From Mycolicibacterium goodii (GTDB lineage Bacteria; Actinomycetota; Actinomycetes; Mycobacteriales; Mycobacteriaceae), in contig NZ_CP092364.2 in the NCBI RefSeq assembly GCF_022370755.2, forward strand, positions 1,426,001-1,490,000: a DNA stretch of 64,000 bases, written 5' to 3'. Position 1 is the stretch's first letter; the number at the start of each line of letters is the position of its first letter. The notes beneath the pieces were generated by a model. It searched no databases, was not told the origin of the DNA, and was given only the letters and a program-made list of their open reading frames with translations. Position numbers and translations under genes: made by a program. Shown here piece by piece: positions 1-10,968 of the stretch.

Positions 1-330
1 TCCAGGCGGGCGTACATCCCGGCCGTCGCGGGCGTCGAGTCGACGAAGGACCTGGTGCGCCGCATCGCCGCGTCCGACGCCGTGGTGCTCGCGTTGCATG
101 AATCAGCGACCGAACCGTTCGCGAAAATGCCACTCGCCCAAGCTGATTCGGTGATCCTGATCGTGGGCCCGGAAGGCGGCATCGCCGACGACGAGATCGC
201 CGCGCTGACCGATGCGGGCGCGCGTGCCGTGCGGCTGGGTCCGACGGTGCTGCGCACCTCGACGGCCGCGGCCGTCGCGTTGGGCGCGATCGGAGCGTTG
301 ACGCAGCGCTGGGAGATCCAGCGCTGCTGA
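1..330 (+). CDS. rsmE: 16S rRNA m3U1498 methyltransferase RsmE, C-terminal part (cut by window edge)
   Basis: The reading frame is open from the first base, so only about the last 109 residues are present. They carry the SPOUT-methyltransferase knot of RsmE: GPEGG near the middle, then [12 protein letters not shown] close to the C terminus, which in the family bind S-adenosylmethionine and form the trefoil knot. RsmE methylates N3 of U1498 in 16S rRNA of the assembled small subunit. The next gene starts about 90 bases downstream and looks unrelated. Family assignment is strong; the N-terminal PUA-like domain lies outside the window. Confidence 0.9.
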   Translation, partial: SRRAYIPAVAGVESTKDLVRRIAASDAVVLALHESATEPFAKMPLAQADSVILIVGPEGGIADDEIAALTDAGARAVRLGPTVLRTSTAAAVALGAIGALTQRWEIQRC

Positions 331-423
331 CAGGCTGGGCCCGGCACCGCTGCATGCGGTGGGCACCATGTCGGCGATCGGGTTTCCCGGGGTAGGTAGA
401 ACGTCGCTCGGGGAGTTCACTGA

Positions 424-1176
424 GTGCTGGGAAATTTGGTGCTCAAGGCACGTGCTGGGACCACTTACGCTTCTGATGTGAGTCTGCCGCCACCAAATCC
501 GCCACCGCAGGGGCCCCAGTACTGGCAACAGCCTCCACACTGGCAGCAGTGGCCGTCGCCGCAGTGGCCACCGGGCGGCTTTCCGCCGCCGAAGAAATCG
601 CGCACCCCGAAACTCGCAATCGGAATCCTTGCCGCCGTCGGAATGCTGTTCGTCACCGCGGTGGGGTTCGTCTTCTATGCGGCGACGACGAACGGACCCG
701 TCACCGCCACCAGTTACGTGAGCTTCCGCCATGTCTGCGAGGGCGACTGGGTGAAGAACGCTGCCGACTACGGCGAGCCGTACCAGGTCGTCGCCTTCTA
801 CTACGGACTCGGTTACAACGGAGATGAATGGATGTCAGTGGGATCCGGCAAGTGGACCGGCGCGGATCCCACCCAGGGTTTCACGCAGATCAACGCCGTG
901 GCGTGTCTGACCCGCAAGGAGGGCACGGCCATCAAGACCGCGACCTGTGAAGACGAGGATGCCGGTGCTCGCATCGAGATCGACTACCTGTCAGTCGACT
1001 ACGACAGCGAACTACGTGAGGCCAAGACCGGCAAGGTGGTCCGGAATCTGGGAGTCGTGAAGGGCATCGCGGACCGGTGTCCCGGCTTCGGCTACTACAA
1101 ACGCGGATCCAAGAAGATCTACGCCCGCCCCGACGAGAAGGCGGTGACCAGGATGCTGGAGAAGTTCGCGGGCTGA
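424..1176 (+). CDS. Proline-rich single-pass membrane protein of unknown function
   Basis: Not recognised as a named family. The N-terminal 55 residues are rich in Pro, Gln and Trp and probably disordered. A basic stretch and one membrane segment follow at about residues 62-85. The remaining 160 or so residues, with several cysteines and aromatic residues, would lie outside the membrane. This is a common layout for small actinobacterial envelope proteins. The GTG start is chosen because GGGAG lies 8 bases upstream; an in-frame GTG at 478 (MSLPPPNPPP) is an alternative without a ribosome-binding site. It stands alone between rsmE and dctA. Confidence 0.75.
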   Translation: MLGNLVLKARAGTTYASDVSLPPPNPPPQGPQYWQQPPHWQQWPSPQWPPGGFPPPKKSRTPKLAIGILAAVGMLFVTAVGFVFYAATTNGPVTATSYVSFRHVCEGDWVKNAADYGEPYQVVAFYYGLGYNGDEWMSVGSGKWTGADPTQGFTQINAVACLTRKEGTAIKTATCEDEDAGARIEIDYLSVDYDSELREAKTGKVVRNLGVVKGIADRCPGFGYYKRGSKKIYARPDEKAVTRMLEKFAG

Positions 1177-1242
1177 CGGGCCGGGGATATATTTCGCGCG
1201 TTTCGCCGCGGAAACATCGCGCACACGTCGCGGTGACCCGCC

Positions 1243-2664
<1,422 letters not shown>

Positions 2665-2781
2665 TGTGCTTCTTGCCACATTCGGCGGTTTGATCGTTGC
2701 GGCGGAAGTCAAAGCCGCCACCTGCGAGTCCACTAACTGTAACGGTTCGAAAAGGCAGAGACAGATACGAGAGAAGTTTAC

Positions 2782-2826
2782 GTGAGTGTGCCCCAGGTAG
2801 ACACCTCGGTTCATCAGAGCCACTGA
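2782..2826 (+). other. Possible 14-codon leader ORF ahead of phoH
   Basis: A GTG-initiated mini-ORF (MSVPQVDTSVHQSH) ends 9 bases before the perfect hairpin at 2836-2884, in the gap leading to phoH. A purine-rich GAGAGAAG precedes it. No run of a single regulatory codon is visible, so classic amino-acid attenuation is not supported. Without transcript or ribosome-profiling data it may be chance. Confidence 0.25.
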
Positions 2827-2835
2827 CCACAGACT

Positions 2836-2884
2836 GTCCGTACGGCGAGAGGCACCCCGATGGGGTGCCTCTCGCCGTACGGAC
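2836..2884 (+). terminator. 23-bp perfect inverted repeat, terminator-like, between dctA and phoH
   Basis: Two arms of 23 bases (2836-2858 and 2862-2884) pair perfectly around a 3-base GAT loop. No T-tract follows, which fits the I-shaped terminators described in mycobacteria, although such a long perfect stem is unusual. It lies 172 bases after the dctA stop and about 100 bases before the phoH start. It could end dctA transcription or act inside a phoH leader. Confidence 0.7.
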
Positions 2885-2987
2885 CATGTAACCATTGGGC
2901 CGACTCGCTGACCAGCGGTAAACTCGGATCAGCAGGACGGTCACCACGGCCGTCGACAGAACACAGAAAGCAGGCACGAAACACCAC

Positions 2988-4034
2988 GTGACGCCCCGCG
3001 ACACGAGCGCTGACTCGTCGATTACCGCACAGGAATCGGTACGCAGCAGCATCACTGTTCCGCCCGACATCATCGTGGGCCTGCTCGGCTCGGCTGACGA
3101 GAACCTTCGGGCCATCGAAAAAGTTCTCACCTCTGACGTGCACGTACGCGGCAACGAGGTCACCTTCTCCGGCGAACCGGCCGACGTGGCACTGGCCGAG
3201 CGCGTGGTGGCCGAGTTGGTCGCCGTCGCCTCCAGCGGGCAGGCCGTGACCCCGGAAACCGTCCGGCACAGCGTGGCGATCCTCACCGGTGCGGGCGACG
3301 AGTCCCCGGCCGAGGTGCTGACGCTGGACATCCTGTCGCGGCGCGGCAAGACGATCCGGCCCAAGACGCTCAACCAGAAGCGCTACGTCGACGCCATCGA
3401 CGCGCACACCATCGTGTTCGGCATCGGGCCTGCCGGCACCGGCAAGACCTACCTCGCGATGGCCAAGGCCGTCAGTGCGCTGCAGAACAAGCAGGTCAAC
3501 CGCATCATCCTCACGCGTCCGGCCGTCGAGGCCGGAGAGCGCCTCGGTTTTTTGCCCGGCACGCTCAGCGAGAAGATCGACCCGTACCTGCGTCCGCTCT
3601 ACGACGCGTTGCACGACATGATGGACCCCGAGCTCATCCCGAAGCTCATGAGCGCCGGCGTGATCGAGGTCGCGCCGCTGGCGTACATGCGCGGCCGGAC
3701 CCTCAACGACGCGTTCATCATCCTCGACGAGGCGCAGAACACCACCGCCGAACAGATGAAGATGTTCCTGACCCGGCTCGGGTTCGGTTCGAAGATCGTT
3801 GTCACCGGCGATGTCACGCAGGTGGACCTGCCCGGCGGGGCCACCTCGGGTCTGCGGGCGGCCATGCAGATCCTCGACAACGTCGACGACATCCACTTCG
3901 CCGAGCTCACCAGCGCCGACGTGGTCCGTCACCGGCTGGTGTCGGAGATCGTCGACGCGTATGCACGGCACGAGGAACCCGCGATGCTCAACCGGGCGCA
4001 GCGCCGCTCCTCGAACGGGCGGTCGCGTCGATGA
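2988..4034 (+). CDS. phoH: PhoH-family ATPase (PhoH1-like)
   Basis: Cytoplasmic P-loop ATPase of the PhoH family, linked to RNA metabolism by its constant pairing with ybeY. It has an N-terminal KH-like segment (about residues 25-85), Walker A GPAGTGKT at about 147-154, the conserved [17 protein letters not shown] stretch, and Walker [10 protein letters not shown] near 243-251. Its 348 aa length is normal for PhoH1; the PIN domain of PhoH2 is absent. The GTG start follows a purine-rich stretch. It overlaps ybeY by four bases (ATGA), so the two are translationally coupled and head an operon running through era. The biochemical role of this family is poorly known. Confidence 0.92.
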   Translation: MTPRDTSADSSITAQESVRSSITVPPDIIVGLLGSADENLRAIEKVLTSDVHVRGNEVTFSGEPADVALAERVVAELVAVASSGQAVTPETVRHSVAILTGAGDESPAEVLTLDILSRRGKTIRPKTLNQKRYVDAIDAHTIVFGIGPAGTGKTYLAMAKAVSALQNKQVNRIILTRPAVEAGERLGFLPGTLSEKIDPYLRPLYDALHDMMDPELIPKLMSAGVIEVAPLAYMRGRTLNDAFIILDEAQNTTAEQMKMFLTRLGFGSKIVVTGDVTQVDLPGGATSGLRAAMQILDNVDDIHFAELTSADVVRHRLVSEIVDAYARHEEPAMLNRAQRRSSNGRSRR

Positions 4035-4567
4035 GCATCGAGGTCTCCAACGAGTCCGGCTACGACGTCTCCGAACCCGAGTTGATCAGCGTCGCGCGGT
4101 TCGTCATCGAGAAGATGGACGTCCATCCCGCCGCGGAGCTGTCGATGGTGCTGCTCGACAGCGCGGCGATGGCCGATCTGCACATGCGGTGGATGGACCT
4201 GCCCGGCCCGACCGACGTGATGAGCTTCCCGATGGACGAGCTCGAACCGGGCGGCCGCCCCGATGCGCCCGAGCCGGGCCCGGCGATGCTCGGTGACATC
4301 GTGTTGTGCCCCGAGTTCGCCGAACAACAGGCTGTCAAGGCCGGCCATTCGCTCGGCCACGAGCTGGCGCTGCTGACCGTGCACGGTGTACTGCACCTGC
4401 TGGGCTACGACCACGCCGAGCCCGACGAGGAAAAAGAGATGTTCGCTCTGCAGCGTCAACTGCTCGAGGAATGGGTGGCCGACCAGGTCGAGGCCTATCA
4501 CGCCGACCGGCAGAGCGAGAAGGATCGGCGGCTGCTGGACAAGTCCCGATACTTCGACGAACCGTGA
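4031..4567 (+). CDS. ybeY: Endoribonuclease YbeY (16S rRNA 3'-end maturation)
   Basis: Metal-dependent single-strand endoribonuclease involved in 16S rRNA 3' processing and ribosome quality control. The UPF0054 signature [11 protein letters not shown] lies at about residues 117-127, with the three histidines that bind zinc. The substrate-channel segment [11 protein letters not shown] is also present. The protein is 178 aa, with a short basic C-terminal tail. The start overlaps the phoH stop (ATGA) and the stop overlaps the next GTG start (GTGA), which fixes both starts and indicates coupled translation. Confidence 0.95.
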   Translation: MSIEVSNESGYDVSEPELISVARFVIEKMDVHPAAELSMVLLDSAAMADLHMRWMDLPGPTDVMSFPMDELEPGGRPDAPEPGPAMLGDIVLCPEFAEQQAVKAGHSLGHELALLTVHGVLHLLGYDHAEPDEEKEMFALQRQLLEEWVADQVEAYHADRQSEKDRRLLDKSRYFDEP

Positions 4568-5937
4568 CCGGCCTCCTACCGCTGATCGGTGCCATCGCAC
4601 TGGTGGTCTTCGGCGGCCTGTTCGCGGCCATCGACGCGGCATTGTCCACGGTCTCGATCGCCCGCATCGACGAACTCGTCCGCGACGAACGTCCCGGCGC
4701 GGCGCGCCTGGCGAAGGTCGTCGCCGAGCGTCCGCGCTACATCAATCTCGTCGTGCTGCTTCGGATCATCTGCGAGGTCAGCGCCACGGTGCTGCTGGCG
4801 TCGATCCTCGACGGACTGCTCGGCGTCAGCTGGGGACTGGTCACCGCGGCCGCGATCATGGTGGTCACCAGTTTCGTCGCGATGGGCGTGGGGCCCAGAA
4901 CCGTCGGCAGGCAGAACGCCTACTCGATCGCGTTGATCTCGGCCGTTCCGCTGCAAGGCATTTCGGTGCTGCTGACCCCGATCAGCCGCCTGCTGGTGCT
5001 GCTCGGTAACGCGGTGACACCCGGCCGGGGTTTCCGCAACGGGCCGTTCGCGTCCGAGATCGAACTGCGTGAGGTCGTGGATCTGGCCCAGCAGCGCGGT
5101 GTGGTGGCCGACGAGGAGCGCCGGATGATCCAGTCGGTGTTCGAACTCGGCGACACCGCCGCGCGTGAGGTGATGGTCCCGCGCACCGAGATGGTGTGGA
5201 TCGAATCCGACAAGACCGCCGGGCAGGCCACCTCACTGGCGGTGCGCAGCGGGCACTCCCGGATCCCGGTGATCGGCGAGAACGTCGACGACATCGTCGG
5301 CGTCGTCTACCTCAAAGACCTTGTGCAGCAGACGTACTACTCGACCAACGGGGGGCGTGACACCACCGTTGCCCAGGTCATGCGCCCTGCGGTGTTCGTG
5401 CCCGACTCCAAGCCGCTCGACGAGCTGCTCAGCGAGATGCAACGCGACCGCAACCACATGGCCCTGCTGGTCGACGAATACGGGGCGACGGCCGGGCTCG
5501 TCACGATCGAGGACGTGCTCGAGGAGATCGTCGGCGAGATCGCCGACGAATACGACACCGACGAGGTAGCGCCGGTCGACGAGCTCGACGACCACATCTA
5601 CCGCGTGTCGGCGCGGTTGCCGATCGAAGACCTCGCCGAGCTGTACGGGTTGGAGCTCGACGAGGATCTCGACGTCGACACCGTCGGCGGGCTGGTGGCG
5701 TTCGAGTTGGGCCGCGTGCCGCTGCCCGGCGCCGAGGTCACGTGGCAAGGGCTGCGGCTACGCGCAGAAGGCGGGCCGGACCACCGCGGGCGGGTTCGTA
5801 TCAACACCGTGCTGGTGTGCCCGACCGAACCTCGGGAGCAGGAGTTGCACAGCGTGCCAGGCAGCGAGAACGATGCCCGCCCACGCCAAGGGGAGAAGGC
5901 CGACCGCTCGCGAGGAGGAGAGAGAGCAGATGACTGA
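4564..5937 (+). CDS. CNNM/CorC-HlyC family membrane protein with CBS pair
   Basis: Predicted 457-aa inner-membrane protein with a DUF21/CNNM domain of about four membrane segments (residues 1-170). A tandem CBS module follows (about 205-325), containing [10 protein letters not shown] and [10 protein letters not shown], and then a CorC/HlyC transporter-associated domain (about 345-430). Family members are linked to Mg2+/Co2+ efflux; calling it a haemolysin is historical. The GTG at 4564 is chosen because it overlaps the ybeY stop; the longer upstream frame lies inside ybeY and lacks family similarity. Equivalent to Rv2366c by order. The stop overlaps the next start. Confidence 0.9.
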   Translation: MTGLLPLIGAIALVVFGGLFAAIDAALSTVSIARIDELVRDERPGAARLAKVVAERPRYINLVVLLRIICEVSATVLLASILDGLLGVSWGLVTAAAIMVVTSFVAMGVGPRTVGRQNAYSIALISAVPLQGISVLLTPISRLLVLLGNAVTPGRGFRNGPFASEIELREVVDLAQQRGVVADEERRMIQSVFELGDTAAREVMVPRTEMVWIESDKTAGQATSLAVRSGHSRIPVIGENVDDIVGVVYLKDLVQQTYYSTNGGRDTTVAQVMRPAVFVPDSKPLDELLSEMQRDRNHMALLVDEYGATAGLVTIEDVLEEIVGEIADEYDTDEVAPVDELDDHIYRVSARLPIEDLAELYGLELDEDLDVDTVGGLVAFELGRVPLPGAEVTWQGLRLRAEGGPDHRGRVRINTVLVCPTEPREQELHSVPGSENDARPRQGEKADRSRGGERADD

Positions 5938-6247
5938 ACTCGACGCCGAGGACGCCAAGCTCGTCGTCCTCGCCCGTGGGGCGATGGCGCGTGCCGAGGC
6001 CGCATCGGGTGCGGCGGTGCGCGATCAGGACGGCCGCACCTACGCAGGGGCGCCGGTGACGCTGGCCGCGCTGGAACTCACGGCGCTGCAGTCCGCTGTG
6101 GCTGCCGCGGTCTCCAGCGGTGCGACGGGCATCGAAGCCGCAGTCCTGGTGGGTGGTTCGCCCGAGGACGCGGGAATCGCCGCGGTCGAGGAACTTTCTG
6201 CCGACGCGACGGTGATCGTGACCGATCGTGCGGGTGCACCGGTATGA
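5930..6247 (+). CDS. Degenerate cytidine-deaminase-like protein
   Basis: 105-aa protein lying between the CNNM gene and era, where mycobacteria carry an Rv2365c-like gene often annotated as cytidine deaminase. The pattern [23 protein letters not shown] followed by an alanine-rich helix and AAVLVGG resembles the cytidine deaminase fold. The zinc-binding motifs (HAE or CAE, and PCxxC) are absent and there is no cysteine or histidine at all, so catalysis of the known type is not possible. The ATG follows GAGGAGGAGAG, and the gene overlaps the upstream stop by 8 bases. Fold assignment is inference; presence as a gene is well supported by spacing. Confidence 0.75.
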   Translation: MTELDAEDAKLVVLARGAMARAEAASGAAVRDQDGRTYAGAPVTLAALELTALQSAVAAAVSSGATGIEAAVLVGGSPEDAGIAAVEELSADATVIVTDRAGAPV

Positions 6248-6259
6248 CGGAGGCCGACG

Positions 6260-7168
6260 TTGACTGAATTCCGCTCCGGCTTCGTGTGTTTCGTCGGCAG
6301 GCCGAACACCGGCAAGTCGACGCTCACCAACGCGCTGGTGGGCCAGAAGGTCGCGATCACGTCGAACCGCCCGCAGACGACGCGGCACACCATCCGCGGC
6401 ATCGTGCACCGCGATGAGTTCCAGATCATCCTGGTCGACACCCCCGGCCTGCACCGGCCGCGCACCCTGCTCGGTCAGCGGCTCAACGATCTGGTCAAGG
6501 ACACCTACTCCGAGGTCGACGTGATCGGGATGTGCATCCCGGCCGACGAGGCGATCGGTCCCGGCGATCGCTGGATCCACCAGCAGATCCGCGCGGTGGC
6601 ACCAAAGACCACACTGATCGGCATCGTCACCAAGATCGACAAGGTTCCCAAGGACCGCGTCGCCGCCCAACTTCTCGCGGTGAGTGAGCTGATGGGTCCC
6701 GATACCGAGATCGTGCCGGTGTCGGCCACCGCGGGTGAGCAACTCGACGTGCTCACGAACGTTCTCGTGGCTCAGCTTCCCGAGGGGCCGGCGTACTATC
6801 CGGACGGCGAACTCACCGACGAGCCCGAGGAAGTCCTCATGGCCGAGCTCATCCGTGAGGCCGCACTCGAAGGTGTGCGCGACGAACTGCCGCACTCGCT
6901 CGCGGTGGTCATCGACGAGGTGTCAGAGAGGCCGGGGCGCGACGCCGATGATCCTCTGATCGACGTCCACGCCATCCTCTACGTCGAGCGCGACAGTCAG
7001 AAGGGCATCGTGATCGGCAAGCGCGGGGCCCGGCTGCGCGAGGTCGGCACCGCGGCACGCAAGCAGATCGAAAAGCTGCTCGGCACAAAGGTCTACCTCG
7101 ACCTGCGGGTCAAGATCGCCAAGAACTGGCAGCGCGACCCCAAGCAGCTCGGCCGCCTCGGCTTCTAG
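6260..7168 (+). CDS. era: GTPase Era
   Basis: Essential Ras-like GTPase that binds 16S rRNA and checks 30S maturation, matching its operon partners phoH and ybeY. G1 GRPNTGKS is at residues 14-21, G3 DTPG near 60 and G4 TKID near 124. The C-terminal KH domain (about 215-290) contains GIVIGKRGARLREVG. The 302 aa length is typical. The start is TTG, preceded by CGGAGG; no better in-frame codon exists before the G1 loop. Last gene of the operon, converging with the amidase gene 6 bases away. Confidence 0.96.
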   Translation: MTEFRSGFVCFVGRPNTGKSTLTNALVGQKVAITSNRPQTTRHTIRGIVHRDEFQIILVDTPGLHRPRTLLGQRLNDLVKDTYSEVDVIGMCIPADEAIGPGDRWIHQQIRAVAPKTTLIGIVTKIDKVPKDRVAAQLLAVSELMGPDTEIVPVSATAGEQLDVLTNVLVAQLPEGPAYYPDGELTDEPEEVLMAELIREAALEGVRDELPHSLAVVIDEVSERPGRDADDPLIDVHAILYVERDSQKGIVIGKRGARLREVGTAARKQIEKLLGTKVYLDLRVKIAKNWQRDPKQLGRLGF

Positions 7169-7174
7169 CCGCGC

Positions 7175-8764
7175 TCAGCGCAATGCGTTGACCGCGGCAA
7201 CGGCCTGCGACACGTCGTCGATCGTCTCGGACAACTCGTCGGTGGTCTCGACGGCCGCCTCTGAGGGCTCGGCGATCTCAGGGGCCTCCGTGGTGGCCTC
7301 GGGGACGGGCGGCAGGCTGCGGCCGTCGGGGGTGTTCCACCACACCGCAGGTTCTTTGGCGGCCCAGCCCGTGATCGCCTCGAGTTCGGCGGCGAGTGAG
7401 ATCAGCAGGGGCTCGCTCTCGGCCGGACCCATGAGCTGCACGCCGATCGGCAATCCGTCGGATGTGAAGCCGGCCGGCACGCTGATCGACGGCCAGCCCA
7501 ACAGGTTCCACACCCATGTCAGGGGGCACGCCTCGATCGCGTTGCGTTCGGTGGCGAACCACCCGAGCCGATCGTATTCGTGCGCCGTCGGCGGGGGCTG
7601 CGCCGTGGTCGGTGCGATGACGACGTCGACGAGGTTGAAGATCCACGACATGCGCCGCCCGACCTCGGCCTCGTGGGCGCGCGCCTTGCGCAACACGTTC
7701 TGCGAGAGCAGCCGCCCGATCCGCATGTTGGCCACGGTGCGTTGGTCGAAGACGATTCCGTGGCCCGCGTTGTCGAGCCGGTCGGCCCACTCCAGCAGCC
7801 CGGAGGTCGACCGCGCCAGGAAGTCCCACGACATCCGGACGCTGTAGTTCGGGTCCTTCTCCACCACGGTGTGGCCGAGCTCGCCGAGATGGTCGGCCAT
7901 GGTCTGCAATGCCGCGCGGATCTCGGGGTGGATCTTCGCGCGGAAACCGGTGAACGGGATCTTCGTCGACATCGCGATGCGCAGGGGGCCTGGCGCGACC
8001 CCGACGTAGTCGGAGGCCTGGATCGGCGTCGGCTTGTGCCGATCGCCGTCGACGTTGCCGGATGCGGCGTCGAGCACCAGCGCCGCGTCGACGACGGTAC
8101 GGGCCAGCACGCCGTGCACGGTGACGCCGTTGAACGCCTCAGGATGGGGCCACGTGGAGATCCGCCCGCGCTGCGGCTTGATGCCGACCAGGTGGGTCCA
8201 CGCCGCCGGGATCCGCACGTTGCCGGCGCTGTCGGACCCGATGGCCGCTGTCACCAGACCCGCGGCGACGGCGGCCGCGCTGCCACCGGACGATCCACCC
8301 GGGGTGTGCTTACGCGACCACGGGTTGCGGGTGTGCCCGAAGCCGGGGCCGCTGCAGAACGGCCACTGCCCGAGTTCGCACGTGTTGGTCTTGCCGACGA
8401 TCACCGCGCCCGCGGCGCGCAGCCGGCGCACCACCTCCGAATCGGCCTCGGCCACCCGGGGCTCGCCGTCCGTGCCGAAGCGCGTGGGCACCCCGGCGAT
8501 GTCGACGTCGTCCTTGACCGCAATCGGGATGCCAAGCAGCGGAAGCTGTTTGCCGGCCGCGCGGTCGCGGTCGGCCTTGGCGGCGTCGGCGAGCGCCTGT
8601 TCGGTGAGGACCACGCGGAACGCGTTGAGGGTCGACTGGCTCGCGTTGATCGCATGCAGCGATCGCCGTACCAGCTCGTCGGAAGTGATGGCACCGCTGG
8701 CGAGTTGGTACAGCTGATTGGTCAGCGTCGGGAACGTCGAGTCGCAAGCCGTTGATTTTCCCAT
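7175..8764 (-). CDS. amiA2: Amidase-signature protein, AmiA2-like, with Ser nucleophile replaced by Asn
   Basis: Amidase-signature (AS) family, which hydrolyses amides by a Ser-cisSer-Lys triad. The catalytic Lys is in IAVKDDVD (K84) and the Gly/Ser-rich loop GGSSGGS at 156-162 supplies the cis-Ser. The usual signature ending D-x-G-x-S-I-R-x-P reads GSDSAGNVRIP here (N182), so the nucleophilic serine is asparagine. The C-terminal 40 residues form an acidic Thr/Glu-rich tail. Position and orientation match M. tuberculosis amiA2 (Rv2363). The ATG at 8764 begins MGKSTACDS; the frame stays open far upstream but that part is antisense to recO. Family sure; activity doubtful if the base is correct. 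Confidence 0.88.
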   Translation of the reverse strand: MGKSTACDSTFPTLTNQLYQLASGAITSDELVRRSLHAINASQSTLNAFRVVLTEQALADAAKADRDRAAGKQLPLLGIPIAVKDDVDIAGVPTRFGTDGEPRVAEADSEVVRRLRAAGAVIVGKTNTCELGQWPFCSGPGFGHTRNPWSRKHTPGGSSGGSAAAVAAGLVTAAIGSDSAGNVRIPAAWTHLVGIKPQRGRISTWPHPEAFNGVTVHGVLARTVVDAALVLDAASGNVDGDRHKPTPIQASDYVGVAPGPLRIAMSTKIPFTGFRAKIHPEIRAALQTMADHLGELGHTVVEKDPNYSVRMSWDFLARSTSGLLEWADRLDNAGHGIVFDQRTVANMRIGRLLSQNVLRKARAHEAEVGRRMSWIFNLVDVVIAPTTAQPPPTAHEYDRLGWFATERNAIEACPLTWVWNLLGWPSISVPAGFTSDGLPIGVQLMGPAESEPLLISLAAELEAITGWAAKEPAVWWNTPDGRSLPPVPEATTEAPEIAEPSEAAVETTDELSETIDDVSQAVAAVNALR

Positions 8765-8827
8765 CACTTTCGAGGATATCGGCGGTGCGAGTCGGGCCTT
8801 GTCAGGCCACGGTGCAAGACTGTTCGC

Positions 8828-9670
8828 ATGCGGCTGTACCGTGACCGGGCGGTGGTACTGCGTCAGCACAAGCTTGGCGAGGCCGACCGGATCGTCACCC
8901 TGCTCACCCGCGACCATGGGTTGGTCCGCGCGGTGGCCAAGGGGGTCCGCCGTACCCGCAGCAAGTTCGGCGCTCGGCTCGAACCGTTTGCTCATATCGA
9001 TGTGCAATTGCATCCGGGCCGCAATCTCGACATCGTCACCCAGGTTCAGGCCATCGACGCGTTTGCCGCCGACATCGTCAGTGACTACGGGCGGTACACC
9101 ACCGCCTGCGCGATGCTGGAGACCGCCGAGCGGCTGGCCGGCGAGGAGCGTGCGCCGATGCCGGCACTGCACCGGCTGACCGTGGCGGCACTGCGGGCGA
9201 TCGCCGACGGCGCACGGGCTCGCGAACTCGTGCTCGACTCCTATCTGCTGCGGGCGATGGCCATCGCAGGCTGGGCGCCCGCGCTGACCGAGTGCGCGCG
9301 CTGCGCCGCGCCAGGACCGCACCGGGCGTTCCATGTCGCCGCGGGCGGCAGCGTGTGCGTGCACTGCAGGCCCAGCGGGTCGAGCACCCCGCCGCAGGCC
9401 GTCCTCGAGTTGATGTCGGCGCTGCACGACGGTGACTGGGAGTACGCCGAATCCTCGACACCGCCGCACCGCAGCCAGGCCAGCGGGCTCATCGCCGCAC
9501 ATCTGCAATGGCATCTGGAGCGTCAACTGCGCACATTGCCTCTGGTCGAGCGCGGGTACCGCGTCGACAGGACGGTCGCCGAGCAACGCGCAGCGCTGGT
9601 CAGGCAGGATATGGCGCATGGCAACCACACGGGGCAAGAAGACCTACCCGCAACTGCCTCCGGCGCCTGA
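8828..9670 (+). CDS. recO: DNA repair protein RecO
   Basis: Recombination mediator of the RecFOR pathway: helps RecA displace SSB on gapped DNA and anneals SSB-coated strands. It has an N-terminal OB fold ([19 protein letters not shown]), a helical core, and a zinc-binding insertion with CARC at about 156-159 and CVHC near 177-180. The length of 280 aa is normal. It diverges from amiA2 with a 63-base gap, and its last 53 bases overlap the start of uppS, so the two are co-transcribed. Confidence 0.95.
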   Translation: MRLYRDRAVVLRQHKLGEADRIVTLLTRDHGLVRAVAKGVRRTRSKFGARLEPFAHIDVQLHPGRNLDIVTQVQAIDAFAADIVSDYGRYTTACAMLETAERLAGEERAPMPALHRLTVAALRAIADGARARELVLDSYLLRAMAIAGWAPALTECARCAAPGPHRAFHVAAGGSVCVHCRPSGSSTPPQAVLELMSALHDGDWEYAESSTPPHRSQASGLIAAHLQWHLERQLRTLPLVERGYRVDRTVAEQRAALVRQDMAHGNHTGQEDLPATASGA

Positions 9671-10499
9671 CGACTATCCGACCTTCCCGGACAAGTCGAC
9701 CTGGCCCGTCGTCTTCCCCGAGATCCCGGCGGGCACCAACGGTCGCTTCGCGCGTCCGCCGCAACACACCTCCAAGGCCGCCGCGCCGAAAATCCCGGCC
9801 GACCAGGTGCCCAACCACGTCGCGGTGGTGATGGACGGCAACGGCCGCTGGGCCACGCAGCGCGGCCTGGGCCGCACCGAGGGGCACAAGATGGGTGAGG
9901 CGGTGCTCATCGACATCACGTGCGGCGCCATCGAGATCGGCATCAAGCACCTGACGGTCTACGCGTTCTCCACCGAGAACTGGAAGCGCAGCACCGAGGA
10001 GGTCCGGTTCCTCATGGGGTTCAACCGTGAGGTGGTGCGCCGCCGCCGCGAGAACCTCAACGACATGGGCGTGCGGATGCGCTGGGTCGGCTCGCGGCCG
10101 CGTATGTGGCGCAGTGTCATCAAAGAGTTCGACATCGCCGAGCAGATGACCGTGGACAACGACGTCATCACGATCAACTACTGCGTGAACTACGGCGGTC
10201 GCACCGAGATCGTCGAGGCCGCGCGCGCCCTCGCCCAGGACGCGGTGGACGGCAAGATCAACCCGGCACGCATCAGCGAGGCCACGTTCGCCAAGCACTT
10301 GCACCGCGCCGACATCCCCGACGTCGACCTGTTCATCCGCACCTCGGGGGAGCAGCGGGCCAGCAACTTCCTGCTGTGGCAGGCGGCCTACGCCGAGTAT
10401 GTGTTCCAGGACAAGTTGTGGCCCGACTACGACCGGCGTGACCTGTGGGCGGCGTGCGAGGAGTACGTCAACCGCAACCGGCGCTTCGGCCGCGCGTGA
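9618..10499 (+). CDS. uppS: Decaprenyl diphosphate synthase (cis-prenyltransferase UppS)
   Basis: Cis-prenyltransferase that elongates an allylic diphosphate with isopentenyl diphosphate. In mycobacteria the Rv2361c orthologue makes decaprenyl diphosphate, the carrier for peptidoglycan, arabinogalactan and lipoarabinomannan. [14 protein letters not shown] places the catalytic Asp near residue 73; [13 protein letters not shown] and [18 protein letters not shown] complete the signature. The 293 aa length matches the Rv2361c type, including a ~65-residue N-terminal extension. The ATG at 9618 ([10 protein letters not shown]) lies inside the end of recO; longer in-frame extension is recO antiframe and not family-like. 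Confidence 0.95.
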   Translation: MATTRGKKTYPQLPPAPDDYPTFPDKSTWPVVFPEIPAGTNGRFARPPQHTSKAAAPKIPADQVPNHVAVVMDGNGRWATQRGLGRTEGHKMGEAVLIDITCGAIEIGIKHLTVYAFSTENWKRSTEEVRFLMGFNREVVRRRRENLNDMGVRMRWVGSRPRMWRSVIKEFDIAEQMTVDNDVITINYCVNYGGRTEIVEAARALAQDAVDGKINPARISEATFAKHLHRADIPDVDLFIRTSGEQRASNFLLWQAAYAEYVFQDKLWPDYDRRDLWAACEEYVNRNRRFGRA

Positions 10500-10512
10500 G
10501 GAGGTGAGTTCG

Positions 10513-10968
10513 ATGCCCGGTCTCCTGCAACGCTTGTCGACGGTTCTCGCCGAGGTGATGTCGGTCGCCGAGGAGGAGGACGGCGCGCTGAGGATCACCT
10601 CGGAGGGGTCGGTTGCCCTGGTGCGGGTGGTCGCGATCGCCGACGACCTGGAGATGGTGTCGCTGACGCAGCCGCTCGCGTGGGATCTCCCGTTGAACAA
10701 CAAGATCCGTGAACGCGTGGCCGGCCATGCCAGCCGCACGATGCTGGGCTCGGTGGTGTTGGTGGAGAAGGTGGCCGAGGGTCCGACGACGCCGGTCAAC
10801 GGCACCGGGCCCAAGGCCGCGACGCGCAAGGGCTCCACCAAGAAGGTCGCCGACGTCATGCTGCGGTACAACTTCCCGGCGGCCGGGCTCACCGACGACG
10901 CGTTGCGCACCCTGATCCTCATGGTGCTGGCGACCGGTGCCGACGTGCGCCGGGACCTGACGTCGTGA
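10513..10968 (+). CDS. Conserved actinobacterial protein of the uppS operon
   Basis: 151-aa cytoplasmic protein, equivalent by position to Rv2360c. It begins with a helix (LLQRLSTVLAEVMSVAEEE). A beta-rich section follows, ending near residue 100 at a charged linker of Lys, Thr and Gly, and then a final helix (DDALRTLILMVLATGADV). This layout resembles YbjN/type III-chaperone-like folds, which is a structural guess only. GAGGAGG precedes the ATG by about 8 bases. It sits 13 bases after uppS and overlaps the Nudix gene by four bases. Function unknown. Confidence 0.75.
   Translation: MPGLLQRLSTVLAEVMSVAEEEDGALRITSEGSVALVRVVAIADDLEMVSLTQPLAWDLPLNNKIRERVAGHASRTMLGSVVLVEKVAEGPTTPVNGTGPKAATRKGSTKKVADVMLRYNFPAAGLTDDALRTLILMVLATGADVRRDLTS

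Noticed and set aside
2814..3971. Long minus-strand open frame opposite phoH
   Set aside because: It mirrors the codon structure of phoH, has a His/Arg/Asp-rich composition typical of antisense high-GC frames and no recognisable motif.
7580..8755. 391-codon plus-strand frame opposite the amidase
   Set aside because: The minus strand encodes all amidase landmarks; the plus frame is compositionally an antisense shadow.
8765..9637. Upstream extension of the amidase frame
   Set aside because: This part is antisense to recO, which has complete RecO motifs, and adds nothing amidase-like.
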